Positions 30,592-38,720 of a stretch of 64,000 nt of DNA are shown in pieces. The translations under genes were made by a program, and so were the position numbers. The notes under the pieces are model-generated. The model was not told the DNA's origin. It saw nothing but the letters and a program-made list of their open reading frames with translations, and did not search any database. The DNA is taken from NCBI RefSeq assembly GCF_016919245.1, contig NZ_JAFEJA010000001.1, forward strand, positions 806,001 through 870,000, in the 5' to 3' direction. Source of the stretch: Streptomyces zhihengii. Lineage in GTDB: Bacteria; Actinomycetota; Actinomycetes; Streptomycetales; Streptomycetaceae. How positions within the stretch are numbered: position 1 is the stretch's first letter; each line of letters starts with the position of its first letter.

Positions 30592-31113
30592 ATGCCACGC
30601 CCCCGACCGCGCCCGCCGCGCGCCGTGCTGACCGCCCTCGTACTGCTCGTCTGCACGGCGGCCTGCGCCGCGCCCCCGGCTCCCCCGCGCCCCGACGATG
30701 TCGTCAGGGCGGCCCAACTGCGGCTCACCGACGCCTGCCTGACCCGGCAGGGCCTCACCCCGCCCCGGCCCGGGGCCGCTCCCCCGCCGGAACGGGAGGC
30801 CCTGCGGGTGAGCGACGCGCTCTTCGGGGCGGGGAGCGCCGAGCTCTCCCTCACCCTGGCCACCGGACACGAGATCCGCGCCCACACCGACGGCTGCCTC
30901 GCCGCGGCCCACCGCAGGCTCTACGGCGACGAGCGGGCCTGGTTCCGCGCGTCGGCCGTCGTCAACAACCTCAAGGCCGAGGCCGCGCACCGCGGCACCG
31001 ATCTCGCCTCCGTCCGCCGCACCCACCGCGCCGAGGTCGCCGACTGGGAGCGGATGCGCGTCCGCGCGCTGCGGCAGGCCGAGACCCTGCTCGACCGGCC
31101 GTCCGGCCGGTGA
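30592..31113 (+). CDS. Putative lipoprotein of unknown function
   Basis: The 173-residue protein has a lipoprotein signal (LTALVLLVCTAACAAPP, with the lipobox Cys in TAAC) and a soluble helical part. Two conserved-looking cysteines in RLTDACLTRQGL and HTDGCLAAAHRRLYGDERAWF are about 60 residues apart. I do not recognise the family. It lies between two I36-type genes and overlaps the frame end of the second region; the three are likely co-transcribed and all exported. Confidence 0.75.
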   Translation: MPRPRPRPPRAVLTALVLLVCTAACAAPPAPPRPDDVVRAAQLRLTDACLTRQGLTPPRPGAAPPPEREALRVSDALFGAGSAELSLTLATGHEIRAHTDGCLAAAHRRLYGDERAWFRASAVVNNLKAEAAHRGTDLASVRRTHRAEVADWERMRVRALRQAETLLDRPSGR

Positions 31114-31145
31114 CATCCACCCGTACGACATCAGGAGCCACTTTC

Positions 31146-31520
31146 GTGATCAAGCACCGCACCGCCCTGCTGACCGCCGCCCTGCTGGCCGCCGGAGCCG
31201 CGCTCGCCACCACGGGTTCCGCGCAGGCGGCCCAGTGCCCGAGCGGCCACTTCTGCGCCTGGACGGACGCGAACTACGGCGGCCAGCGCGCCAACTGGTC
31301 GGGCGACGACCACGACTGGGAGCCCGGCATCCAGGACCTGGACTCGTCCTGGGCCAACCACGGCATCTCCGGCCCGGGCATCAAGGACCACGTCCAGGTG
31401 TACGAGAACCCGGGACTGATCGGTCTCGGCACGGTGTGCCTGGCCCCGGGCCAGGAGATCGCGCACGACGGGTGGGGCAACGACAGCGGGGACTCCCACA
31501 CCTGGACGATGGGCTGCTGA
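31146..31520 (+). CDS. Secreted peptidase-inhibitor family I36 protein
   Basis: The 124-residue protein starts at the GTG at 31146, which has AGGAG ten bases upstream; a longer frame from 31110 precedes the signal peptide and is not used here. The signal is MIKHRTALLTAALLAAGAALATTGSAQA. The mature domain has CPSGHFCAWTDANYGGQRANWSGDDHDW, DLDSSWANHGI, VQVYENPGLIGLGTVCLAPGQE and a final TWTMGC, the compact Greek-key pattern of I36/SMI inhibitors. It is a diverged paralogue of the protein at 30228-30584, sharing the CxW...N...D pattern and the terminal MGC. Confidence 0.85.
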   Translation: MIKHRTALLTAALLAAGAALATTGSAQAAQCPSGHFCAWTDANYGGQRANWSGDDHDWEPGIQDLDSSWANHGISGPGIKDHVQVYENPGLIGLGTVCLAPGQEIAHDGWGNDSGDSHTWTMGC

Positions 31521-31527
31521 GGGTTCC

Positions 31528-31560
31528 GCTCCCGCCCGCGCGTGACGCGCGGGCGGGAGC
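31528..31560. terminator. Hairpin between convergent I36 and PL8 genes
   Basis: Arms GCTCCCGCCCGCGCG (31528-31542) and CGCGCGGGCGGGAGC (31546-31560) pair over 15 bp around a 3-base loop, 7 bases after the I36 stop. It can act for both strands. Confidence 0.8.
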
Positions 31561-31631
31561 GGGGGCGCGGTCGTCGCGCCACGGCCGTCCGAGCCGGGCC
31601 GCCTCGGCCCCGGCCTCCCGGCTCAGCCGCC

Positions 31632-34106
31632 TCAGCCCAGTCGTACGGTGATCTTCTGGGTGGCGCCGGCCGTGCCGGTCAGGCTGCCGAAGGTCAGCCG
31701 CAGCGATCCGCCGGTGGCGGCCGACGCGACCGTCCCCGGGCGGGACAGCACGGCGGCGACCGGCCGGTTCCAGGTGACCGTGAGCGAGGTCGCCTGCCGC
31801 GCGGGATCCGCCACGCACACCACCGCGGTGCCGTTGCCCCGTTCCCGCACCGTCACCGCGCACGGCGCGCTCGCCGTCAGGGTGCCGGCCGTCCCGGCGG
31901 CGAAGAAGTTGGCCGCGGTGAAGCGGGCCGACGGCACCCGCACGCCCTGGACGTCGCCCGTGTTGGCGAGCACCTGCATCCAGGAGTTGTCGGCGGCGCG
32001 CTGCGCGGTCCTCGCCGCGGACGCCCCGGGCAGCATCTGGTAGGCGTAGGCCGCGTTGACCGGGTCCGTGCCGTGGTCGGCGAGGAGTGTCAGGTAGCGG
32101 CGGGTGACCGGGGTCGTCGCGCAGGTCTTGTTGATGTCGCTCCAGCGCCCGGTGCGTGCTTCCCGCAGGCCCCTGACGCCCGCGGTGCCGCCGAGCACAT
32201 AGCCGCCGAAGCCGCCGATGTGCGCCCAGCGGGCGCCGGTGAGCGGGGCGGACCAGGGCGCGGCGGCGGGCATGGCCCTGCCGTCGACGGTCAGCGGGTG
32301 GGCCCCGTTCGCCCCGAGGTTGCGGTTGTCGATCACCGACTCCACGGCGGTGCCGTCGGTGCAGGTGATCCCCGCGCCGAGGCACACGACGGTGTCGTCG
32401 ACGAAGAACCAGGACTTCTTCGCCTGCAGCGTGCTGCCGAGCCCTCGCAGGTGCTGCCCGATGCCGGCCATGGTGCCGTCGGTGGCGCCGCCCACCCAGT
32501 CCACGGCGGGACGCGACGCGCCCCAGTCGCCGCCCGCGGCGTCGGCCAGGCGCTTGGCGGACGTGGTGGTGCCGGGCAGCCGGTAGGGGTCGACGGTGGC
32601 CCAGAAGGCGTCCGAGTACTGGCCGTTGCCGTAGGTGTCGCCCCACCAGTAGAGCATTCCGCTGCCGGTGTGCCAGCCGCGCAGGTTCTCGGTGTTGCCG
32701 GTCTCGTAGTGGGTGATGCGCCGCGAGGCCATGCTGAGGGACGCCGTCCAGGTGGGCCGCCGGTGGACGGCGCGGTCCATCGCCGCGAAGAGCCGGTGCC
32801 CGGCCGGCTGCCCGGCGGCGGGGACGGAGGTGTCGTTCTGCACCCCGGCGAGCCAGGCGAGCGAGGCGAGGGAGAGGGTGCGGTCCTCCAGGACGGGGCT
32901 GTAGTGGTCGCGGCGCATCCAGCCCTTCACCAGGCCGCGCCAGCGCGCCCGTTCCGCGCTGCTCGCGCCTTCGGCGAGCAGCACCACGGAGGCGAGGATG
33001 CCGTGCCCCCGGGTGTGGTCGTCCTGCTGGATCCCGCGCGGGTCGGACAGCATGATGCCGCGGCTGATGCCGCGTCCGCTGACGCCGTCCATGATCAGCC
33101 CGTTGTGGATCAGCGGCGCCCAGGCGTGCTCCACCGCGTCCAGCACGATCTGCCGGGCGGGGTCGGTCACGGCATAGGGCGAGCCGGTGAGCAGGGCGAG
33201 GAGCAGTCCGATGCCGCCGAGCAGCACGGCTCCGTAGCTGCCGGTGTAGGGGACGTAGGTGTGCTGGACGAAGGACCCGTCGGTGTAGAGGCCGTCGCCT
33301 GTGCTGACGTACGGGAAGACGGGCGAGAGCGCGTCCCTGGCGAGGGCGGTCTTGGCCGGGTCCTGCCCGACGACGCCGCGCAGGGCCAGCACGCGGCAGA
33401 GGTCGACCCGGTTGGCGCCGGTGCTGGTGCCCGTGTAGGAGGCGACGGCGGAGTCGGGGACGAAGTGGTCCACCGCGGCGCAGTAGGCGGCGAGCCGGTC
33501 GGCCGGGATCGCGTCGTACATCAGCACGCAGAGGTCGAGCAGGCGCTGGGGCGCGCCGATCTGCCAGCTCCACCAGTTGCCGTAGGGCGCCTGGGCGGCG
33601 TTGTAGGCGCGGTCGTGGAGGTGGTCGAGTCCGGTGAGGATGCCGGCGGCGAGCGCGGGGTCGCCGGTGAGGCCGGTCCCGGCGCGGACGTAGGCCTCGG
33701 CCATGGTCCGCAGCCGCGTGTAACTGTCCACCAGGCGGGCGGAGTAGCCGTAGGACTCCGTGTCCTTGTCCGGGTCGGGGTCGCCGAAGTCGAGGTCGGG
33801 CCAGAGCCATCCGGTGGCCGGCGCCATGGCGCCGAGGTGTCCGGCCGCCTCCGTGCCCAGTTCGCGCAGGCGGGTGGCGAAGGGCTCGGCGGTGGGGCTG
33901 AAGCTGGTTCCGAGGACGAGGTCGCGCCAGACGGCGCGCAGCGCGGCCCAGTCGTCGGCGGTCGCCGCCGCGGCGTCCGGCGACGGCGGTGCGGACGGGG
34001 CGGCAGAGGCGGACGGGGCGGCGGCGGCCTGGCCGGCGGCGCCCAGGGCGAGCGCGGCGCCGCCGGCGGCGTGCAGTACACCGCGGCGGGTCCAGGAAGG
34101 GGTCAT
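31632..34106 (-). CDS. Tat-exported polysaccharide lyase family 8 (hyaluronate/xanthan/chondroitin lyase type)
   Basis: PL8 enzymes cleave uronic-acid glycans by beta-elimination. The 824-residue protein has a Tat signal (TRRGVLHAAGGAALALGAAGQAAAA), an alpha/alpha toroid (to about 400) and C-terminal beta-sandwich domains. The catalytic set is visible: Asn232 in TGANRVDL, His282 in FVQHTYV and Tyr291 in GSYGAVLL. Their spacings of 50 and 9 equal those of pneumococcal hyaluronate lyase (N349, H399, Y408). Aromatic-patch residues appear in GNWWSWQIG, and RGRGISRG holds the conserved Arg. The ATG at 34106 with GGAGG upstream is chosen; the longer frame adds 20 non-signal residues. Substrate specificity is not clear. 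Confidence 0.92.
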   Translation of the reverse strand: MTPSWTRRGVLHAAGGAALALGAAGQAAAAPSASAAPSAPPSPDAAAATADDWAALRAVWRDLVLGTSFSPTAEPFATRLRELGTEAAGHLGAMAPATGWLWPDLDFGDPDPDKDTESYGYSARLVDSYTRLRTMAEAYVRAGTGLTGDPALAAGILTGLDHLHDRAYNAAQAPYGNWWSWQIGAPQRLLDLCVLMYDAIPADRLAAYCAAVDHFVPDSAVASYTGTSTGANRVDLCRVLALRGVVGQDPAKTALARDALSPVFPYVSTGDGLYTDGSFVQHTYVPYTGSYGAVLLGGIGLLLALLTGSPYAVTDPARQIVLDAVEHAWAPLIHNGLIMDGVSGRGISRGIMLSDPRGIQQDDHTRGHGILASVVLLAEGASSAERARWRGLVKGWMRRDHYSPVLEDRTLSLASLAWLAGVQNDTSVPAAGQPAGHRLFAAMDRAVHRRPTWTASLSMASRRITHYETGNTENLRGWHTGSGMLYWWGDTYGNGQYSDAFWATVDPYRLPGTTTSAKRLADAAGGDWGASRPAVDWVGGATDGTMAGIGQHLRGLGSTLQAKKSWFFVDDTVVCLGAGITCTDGTAVESVIDNRNLGANGAHPLTVDGRAMPAAAPWSAPLTGARWAHIGGFGGYVLGGTAGVRGLREARTGRWSDINKTCATTPVTRRYLTLLADHGTDPVNAAYAYQMLPGASAARTAQRAADNSWMQVLANTGDVQGVRVPSARFTAANFFAAGTAGTLTASAPCAVTVRERGNGTAVVCVADPARQATSLTVTWNRPVAAVLSRPGTVASAATGGSLRLTFGSLTGTAGATQKITVRLG

Positions 34107-34141
34107 CGGGTCCTCCGGTGGCGGGAAGAGCAAGTGACCGC

Positions 34142-34174
34142 TTTCTAGCAATGGACAAGTTTTCAATCAATGGA
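34142..34174 (-). promoter_or_regulatory. Promoter and CAATGGA direct repeats of the PL8 gene
   Basis: On the minus strand TTGATT and TAGAAA are separated by exactly 17 bases. CAATGGA occurs twice (34149-34155 and 34168-34174) on the plus strand, 19 bp apart, flanking the two promoter boxes, and could be operator half-sites. Confidence 0.6.
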
Positions 34175-34249
34175 TACGACACGATCAATTTTCGATCCTT
34201 CGGGATCGTTCGATCAGATCGGGTGCCGGAAGGGGACGGACCGGGACAT

Positions 34250-34287
34250 GCCGATACCGGCCGCCGGGTCCGGCGGCCGGTATCGGC
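34250..34287 (-). terminator. Hairpin after the MarR gene
   Basis: Arms GCCGATACCGGCCGCCGG (34250-34267) and CCGGCGGCCGGTATCGGC (34270-34287) pair perfectly over 18 bp. It lies 43 bases after the MarR stop on the minus strand and separates that gene from the PL8 promoter. Confidence 0.78.
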
Positions 34288-34329
34288 GCGACTGCCGGCA
34301 GGGGCGCCGGTACGGAGGGAGCCGTCCGG

Positions 34330-34845
34330 TCAGCGGCGCAGCAGCGCCAGTTCGCGGTTCATCTCGGCCAGGAAGCGGACCACGACGCGGAGTTCGGCGG
34401 GGGTGAAGCGCCCGCGGGCGGCGTCGGTGCCGCGCGCCAGCGGCATGAAGTAGTCGCGGGCCAGCTCCTTGGCCGCCTCGGCGTAGTGGAGGTGCACCAC
34501 CCGGCGGTCGTCGGCGGAGCGGACGCGCCGGATGTGCCCCGTCCGCTCCAGCCGGTCGAGGCAGGCGGTCATGGCGCCCGAGGTGAGGTTGAGGCGCTTG
34601 CGCAGCCGGCCGGGCGTCATGGGCTGCCCGGCCTCGGCCCCCGCATCGGCGTCGCTCTCGCTGTCGGCGTCCAGGATCGCGATCAGCGCCTGGACATCCG
34701 TCAGATGCAGCCCCTGCGCGTGCGCGAACTCCTGGGCGATCCGGTTGAACTCGCCGTTCATCCTGCGCAGCAGCACGGCGAACTCCTGGAGCCCGGTCGG
34801 GTCCGGAGCGGGGAGCGGGGAGGGGAAGCCGTCAGTGGTGCGCAT
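34330..34845 (-). CDS. MarR-family transcriptional regulator
   Basis: The 171-residue protein has an N-terminal dimer helix (LQEFAVLLRRMNGEFNRIAQEFAHAQG), the winged helix LHLTDVQALIAIL, MTPGRLRKRLNLTSGAMTACLDRLERTGHIRRVRSADDRRVVHLHY, and a C-terminal helix. A 15-residue acidic insert (ADSESDADAGAEAG) in the HTH region is unusual. It is transcribed toward the PL8 gene but separated by a strong terminator. Its own transcript seems leaderless, which is common for Streptomyces regulators. Ligand unknown. Confidence 0.9.
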   Translation of the reverse strand: MRTTDGFPSPLPAPDPTGLQEFAVLLRRMNGEFNRIAQEFAHAQGLHLTDVQALIAILDADSESDADAGAEAGQPMTPGRLRKRLNLTSGAMTACLDRLERTGHIRRVRSADDRRVVHLHYAEAAKELARDYFMPLARGTDAARGRFTPAELRVVVRFLAEMNRELALLRR

Positions 34846-34851
34846 CGACCC

Positions 34852-34857
34852 AGTCTA
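34852..34857 (-). promoter_or_regulatory. -10 box of a leaderless MarR transcript
   Basis: On the minus strand TAGACT ends 6 bases before the ATG at 34845, the same layout as at 28094-28106. No ribosome site is visible before the ATG. Confidence 0.6.
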
Positions 34858-34954
34858 ATATTTCTCTACAACGGACAAAATCGACCATCAAGGCATTTGA
34901 CCAGGATACCGTCCGGAAATCACCGGGCCCTGACCGGGCCCGGCGACGTCCGGC

Positions 34955-37708
34955 TCATGGACAGGGGTGTTCCGCGTCCCCCCAGGTCCGGCGTACGTCG
35001 CCGCGCGCGACCGTTCCGCACAGCAGCACCGTCCGGGCGCCCCCGACCCCGCCGCGCTCGACCGCTATCAGCTTCCGCTCGCTCACCCGCCCGCCGCCCG
35101 CGGCGCCGTGCGCCTCGATCCGCCCGGTGGCGCCGTCGACCCCGCCCCCGCCCAGGCCCTGGTAGAGCACCGCCTGGAGGAGGCTGCGGTCCAGCCGCTC
35201 GTCGTGGCCGCCGGTGCCGCGCCACGCCTGGTCGACGCCCTCCGCGAGATAGCGCATCGCGTCCCAGGCGAGCGCCACATGGGCGTCCTGCCGCATCGCC
35301 CCCGTCCGGCTGCCGTGGTCCCCGGCGTACGTGCGGTCGTACGCCGCCAGGAAGGCCGCCGCCTCACCGCTGACGTCGGACAGGGCCGGGGCGCGGCCGT
35401 GCGAGACGTAGTACAGGCTCAGGCCGCCGAAGACCTCCCAGGGGCGCCGCTCCTCGGTGAGGGCGTTGGTGACGTCGTCGCCGCCGAGCACGGCGAGCCG
35501 GGGGCAGTCCCGGGCGTCCCGGCTCAACTCCTCCAGGAACAACTGGAAATGGCTGCCCCGGCCGGCCCACACCACGGCCGTGCGCGGCTCCTCGGCGACG
35601 GCCCGGCACACCTCGCGGGCCAGGTCCTCCACCGCCGCGACCTGCGTGCCGGACGGCGCTCCGGGCAGGGCCGAGGGCTCGGGCGAGTCCGTCGGCGTGT
35701 ACAGCAGCGACTCGGTGCGCGACGCCCCGTACGCGGCCCGGAAGGCCGAGGCGAGGCTGGCGCTGTACGCGTCCGACGGGTCGGCGACCAGCCGCACCCG
35801 GACGGCCGGCCCGCCGTCCGTCATGGGGGCGTGCGCGGCGAACGCCGCCATGACCCGCCCGGCGCGGGTGTCGGTCGGCGCGGTCTGGTAGTAGTGACCG
35901 CCCTGGCGCAGCAGTTCGTCGGCGGTCCCCGAGGTGCCGACCATCGGCAGCCCGGCGGCGTCGAAGATGCGGATCGCGTCGTAGGTGCGCCGCCTGCTCT
36001 GCCCGAAGCCCACCACGCCGACGATCGAGCGGTCCCGGGCGGCCAGTTCGACGATCCGGTGGGCGACGGCGGGCGCGTCCCGGAAGCGGTCGCCGGCGTT
36101 CGCGGCGAGGACGCGCAGCGGGACGCGCTCGCCCGAGCGCAGCGCCTGGGTGTTCACGTATGCCTGGGCGAGGGCGAGCCCGCGCAGCTCGGCGAGGGTG
36201 CCGCCGCGGACGGGGTCCTCGGCGTCCTTGCCGCCGCTCAGCGGGCCGAAGTAGACGACGGTCCGGGCGCCGGGCCGCGGGTCGTCGCCGTCGCGGCCCG
36301 CGAGTTCGCTCTCGACCTGCTTGTTCTGTCGCTCGATGCGCTGCAGCACGTCCCGCACGGCGCGCTCGCTGTCGCCGGTGGAGAACGACGCCGCGCCCTC
36401 CGCCACGCCGACGCACTGCCCGTCGGTGCCGAGGAACGTGGACCCGAGGCACGGGTCGGGGCCCGTCGGGTCGAACGGGACACCGGTGACCAGGCCGCCC
36501 ACCACGGCCAGGGCCAGCAGGCCCCCGACGGCGGCCACGCCCACCTCGGTGCCGGGCCCCCACCGGGTCGCCGGCGGGGCGAGCGTCGGCCAGCGCCCCA
36601 GCCAGTAGGTGGCCGCCTGGTCGTCCGCGGCCTCCTCGGCGACGGGCACCACCATCCCGGAGGGCCGCCCGGGCGGGGTGCCGCGCTGGGCGATGTTGGC
36701 CAGATCGGCGCCCGCCGCGGCGAGTCCGGGCACCTCGATGTCGGGGATCCGGCTGGCGAGCGTGCGCACCCCGGCCGCGACGGCCACCACCGAGGTGCAC
36801 CGCAGGTCCTCCATGGCGGCGCGCAGTTCCCGCAGGAAGCGCTGGAGGCTCGACTCGGCCGGACCCGCCTCCTCCACCAGGATCACGAAGCGGCTGACGC
36901 GCCGCCGGCGCCACGGACCGAAGAGCCGCTTGCGGGCCGCGGCCTCCAGATCGGCGAGGAGCGCGTGCACCAGGATGCGGTCGAGCTGCTCGGGGTCGCC
37001 GTCCGGTCCGCCGCCGACCAGGTCGACGGCCGAGCGGAAGAAGTCGGACGGCGGTGTGCCCTGCTGCTGGCGCACCCACTCCGCGTACCAGCGCCGTCCC
37101 CCGGCACGGCTCCGGCCCAGCATCCGGCGGCCCGCCCGCCGGCCGTACAGGGCGCGCGGCAGGCGCTGGAAGAGCGGGCCCGCCACGAAGTTCCACAGCA
37201 GTTCGAGCAGGGTCCCGCCACTGGCCTGGTCCCGGCCGCCGAGCCACCACAGGCCGCGGGCGAGCCCGGAGACCTCACGGTGCGCGGCGTAGCAGTGGTC
37301 GCGCAGTTCGCCGGGGCGCCGCTCCATCAGGCCCTCGACGGCGGGCGCCGTGACGACCGCGCGCAGCAGCCGGTACGAGGGCAGCCGCAGCCGTCCGGTG
37401 CCGCGCGGCATGGTCGCGTCGAGCTGGTAGGCGATCTGCTCGTAGAGGTCGAGCGGCGGCGCGGCCGGGTCCGCCGAGGCCCCGTCGAGGTAGGCGTGCG
37501 GGGCGAGACGCCCCTCCCGGCCGCGCAGCCGCGAGCGCAGCCCTGCGACGATACGGCGCCCGGCCTGCCCGTCGCCCGGCTCGCTGAGCAGCACCACCGG
37601 CACCCTGCTGCGGGTACGGCGCGGCTGCACCACGAGCGTGTCGAAGGCGTCGACGAATTTCTCGACGCCCGGATAGGCCGGCACCCGGCTCTGTTCCCCC
37701 GCGGACAT
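34955..37708 (-). CDS. Membrane-anchored fusion of an NTPase-like domain with an extracellular branched-chain-type substrate-binding domain
   Basis: The 917-residue protein has three parts. Residues 1-385 are cytosolic and resemble an AAA/STAND-like NTPase: LLSEPGDGQAGRRI (41-54) sits where a P-loop would be but lacks the GK[ST] consensus, and FVILVEEAG (274-282) looks like a Walker B strand. Residues about 387-411 form one membrane helix (EVGVAAVGGLLALAVVGGLVTGV). Residues about 440-475 are coiled-coil-like, and 480-885 are a LivJ-type periplasmic-binding fold (VVYFGPLSGGKDAEDP, SIVGVVGFGQSRRRTYDAIRIFDAAGLPMVGTSGTADELL, YYQTAPTDTRAGRV, AVVWAGRGSHFQLFLEEL). No ABC permease adjoins. It looks like a one-component sensor; the ligand and output are unknown. 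Start supported by GGGGAG upstream. Confidence 0.8.
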   Translation of the reverse strand: MSAGEQSRVPAYPGVEKFVDAFDTLVVQPRRTRSRVPVVLLSEPGDGQAGRRIVAGLRSRLRGREGRLAPHAYLDGASADPAAPPLDLYEQIAYQLDATMPRGTGRLRLPSYRLLRAVVTAPAVEGLMERRPGELRDHCYAAHREVSGLARGLWWLGGRDQASGGTLLELLWNFVAGPLFQRLPRALYGRRAGRRMLGRSRAGGRRWYAEWVRQQQGTPPSDFFRSAVDLVGGGPDGDPEQLDRILVHALLADLEAAARKRLFGPWRRRRVSRFVILVEEAGPAESSLQRFLRELRAAMEDLRCTSVVAVAAGVRTLASRIPDIEVPGLAAAGADLANIAQRGTPPGRPSGMVVPVAEEAADDQAATYWLGRWPTLAPPATRWGPGTEVGVAAVGGLLALAVVGGLVTGVPFDPTGPDPCLGSTFLGTDGQCVGVAEGAASFSTGDSERAVRDVLQRIERQNKQVESELAGRDGDDPRPGARTVVYFGPLSGGKDAEDPVRGGTLAELRGLALAQAYVNTQALRSGERVPLRVLAANAGDRFRDAPAVAHRIVELAARDRSIVGVVGFGQSRRRTYDAIRIFDAAGLPMVGTSGTADELLRQGGHYYQTAPTDTRAGRVMAAFAAHAPMTDGGPAVRVRLVADPSDAYSASLASAFRAAYGASRTESLLYTPTDSPEPSALPGAPSGTQVAAVEDLAREVCRAVAEEPRTAVVWAGRGSHFQLFLEELSRDARDCPRLAVLGGDDVTNALTEERRPWEVFGGLSLYYVSHGRAPALSDVSGEAAAFLAAYDRTYAGDHGSRTGAMRQDAHVALAWDAMRYLAEGVDQAWRGTGGHDERLDRSLLQAVLYQGLGGGGVDGATGRIEAHGAAGGGRVSERKLIAVERGGVGGARTVLLCGTVARGDVRRTWGDAEHPCP

Positions 37709-37803
37709 GACGTCTCCCCCTTCACGTGATCACGTGAGCGTCAAGGGTCGTGCCCCGCGCGGACGCCGCGCAACCGCCCCGTCACAGGACTGTGGCAGAC
37801 CCT

Positions 37804-37809
37804 TACGAT
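37804..37809 (+). promoter_or_regulatory. -10 box of a leaderless GNAT transcript
   Basis: TACGAT ends 7 bases before the ATG at 37817. This favours that ATG over the one at 37808, which overlaps the box itself. Confidence 0.55.
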
Positions 37810-37816
37810 GGCGATC

Positions 37817-38314
37817 ATGGTGGAGTTCGAGCTGTGCGCGGCGTCGGCCGGCGACGTCGAGACCCTGGCCGGGATACGGGCGCAGGCGATGCGGCCGGAT
37901 CTCGAACGGCTGGGCCGCTACGACGACCGGCGGGTGCGGCAGCGCCTGCGCGACGCGTTCGTGCCCGCGCACACCTGGACGGTCCGGGTGTCGGGCGCCC
38001 TGCTCGGCTGTGTGGCGCTGCGGCCCGAGGGCGACGGCTACTGGCTGGAGCACTTCTACCTGGCGCCCGAGCTCCACGGCCGGGGCGTCGGCTCCGCCGT
38101 GCTGCGCGGGCTGCTGGCGCGCTGCGACGCCGAGAACGCCACCGTGCGCCTGAACGTGCTGGTGGGCAGTCCGGCCGCCCGGCTGTACGCACGGCACGGC
38201 TTCACGGTCGAATCCTCGGACGCGGTGGACGTGTTCATGGTCCGCGTCCCCTCCCGTGACGCGGCCTCCGCCGGTGAAGCGGTCCCGGCCGTGACCGGAC
38301 CGGCGGCGCGCTGA
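37817..38314 (+). CDS. GNAT-family N-acetyltransferase
   Basis: GNAT enzymes move an acetyl group from acetyl-CoA to an amine of a small molecule or protein. The 165-residue protein has LLGCVALRPEGDGYWLEHFYLAPELHGRGVGSAVLRGLLARCD, where HGRGVGSAVL is the acetyl-CoA pyrophosphate loop, and LNVLVGSPAARLYARHGFTVESSDAVDVFMVR as the closing motif. The substrate is not predictable. The ATG at 37817 is preferred on promoter grounds; ATG 37808 adds three residues. Confidence 0.87.
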   Translation: MVEFELCAASAGDVETLAGIRAQAMRPDLERLGRYDDRRVRQRLRDAFVPAHTWTVRVSGALLGCVALRPEGDGYWLEHFYLAPELHGRGVGSAVLRGLLARCDAENATVRLNVLVGSPAARLYARHGFTVESSDAVDVFMVRVPSRDAASAGEAVPAVTGPAAR

Positions 38315-38423
38315 GCAGCGGCGGGCGGCGGCGGGCGGGAAGACGCGCACGGCAGGCAACCGGAGCGGGGCGGACCGCGTCATCCTCTGCGATGAGACCG
38401 CCCCCGGACTTCAGGAGACCACC

Positions 38424-38678
38424 GTGAGCGAGAAGGCGCGCAAGCTGTTCGACGCGCTCGACCTCGACGGCGACGGGACGCTGACCCGGGCCGAGGTGAT
38501 CACGGCGCTGCGCACCAAGGGGCCCTCCCTGGCCGCCTCGGGCGATCTGCCCTTCTGGGGCGTCACGGACGCAGACGGCTCCTCGGCGCTGTTCGACGCC
38601 GCCGACCAGAACGGCGACGCCGTGCTGACGCCTGAGGAGTTCGCCTCGGTGGTGAACCGCCGGTTCGGCTGGAGCTGA
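38424..38678 (+). CDS. EF-hand calcium-binding protein
   Basis: The 84-residue protein has two EF-hand loops: DLDGDGTLTRAE (about residues 13-24, all liganding positions filled) and DQNGDAVLTPEE (about 62-73). It matches the small two-EF-hand calcium sensors/buffers of streptomycetes (CabC-like). The GTG start has AGGAG nine bases upstream. It has no signal peptide and should be cytosolic. Confidence 0.9.
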   Translation: MSEKARKLFDALDLDGDGTLTRAEVITALRTKGPSLAASGDLPFWGVTDADGSSALFDAADQNGDAVLTPEEFASVVNRRFGWS

Positions 38679-38720
38679 CCCGCCCCGGCCGCACGGCGCC
38701 CTCCCGGGCCCGGCCGCCGG

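Noticed and set aside
34195..34215. CGATCC-TTCG-GGATCG hairpin considered as a terminator or riboswitch element
   Set aside because: Only a 6-bp stem, upstream of the PL8 promoter boxes and downstream of a stronger 18-bp terminator; no conserved riboswitch core is visible.
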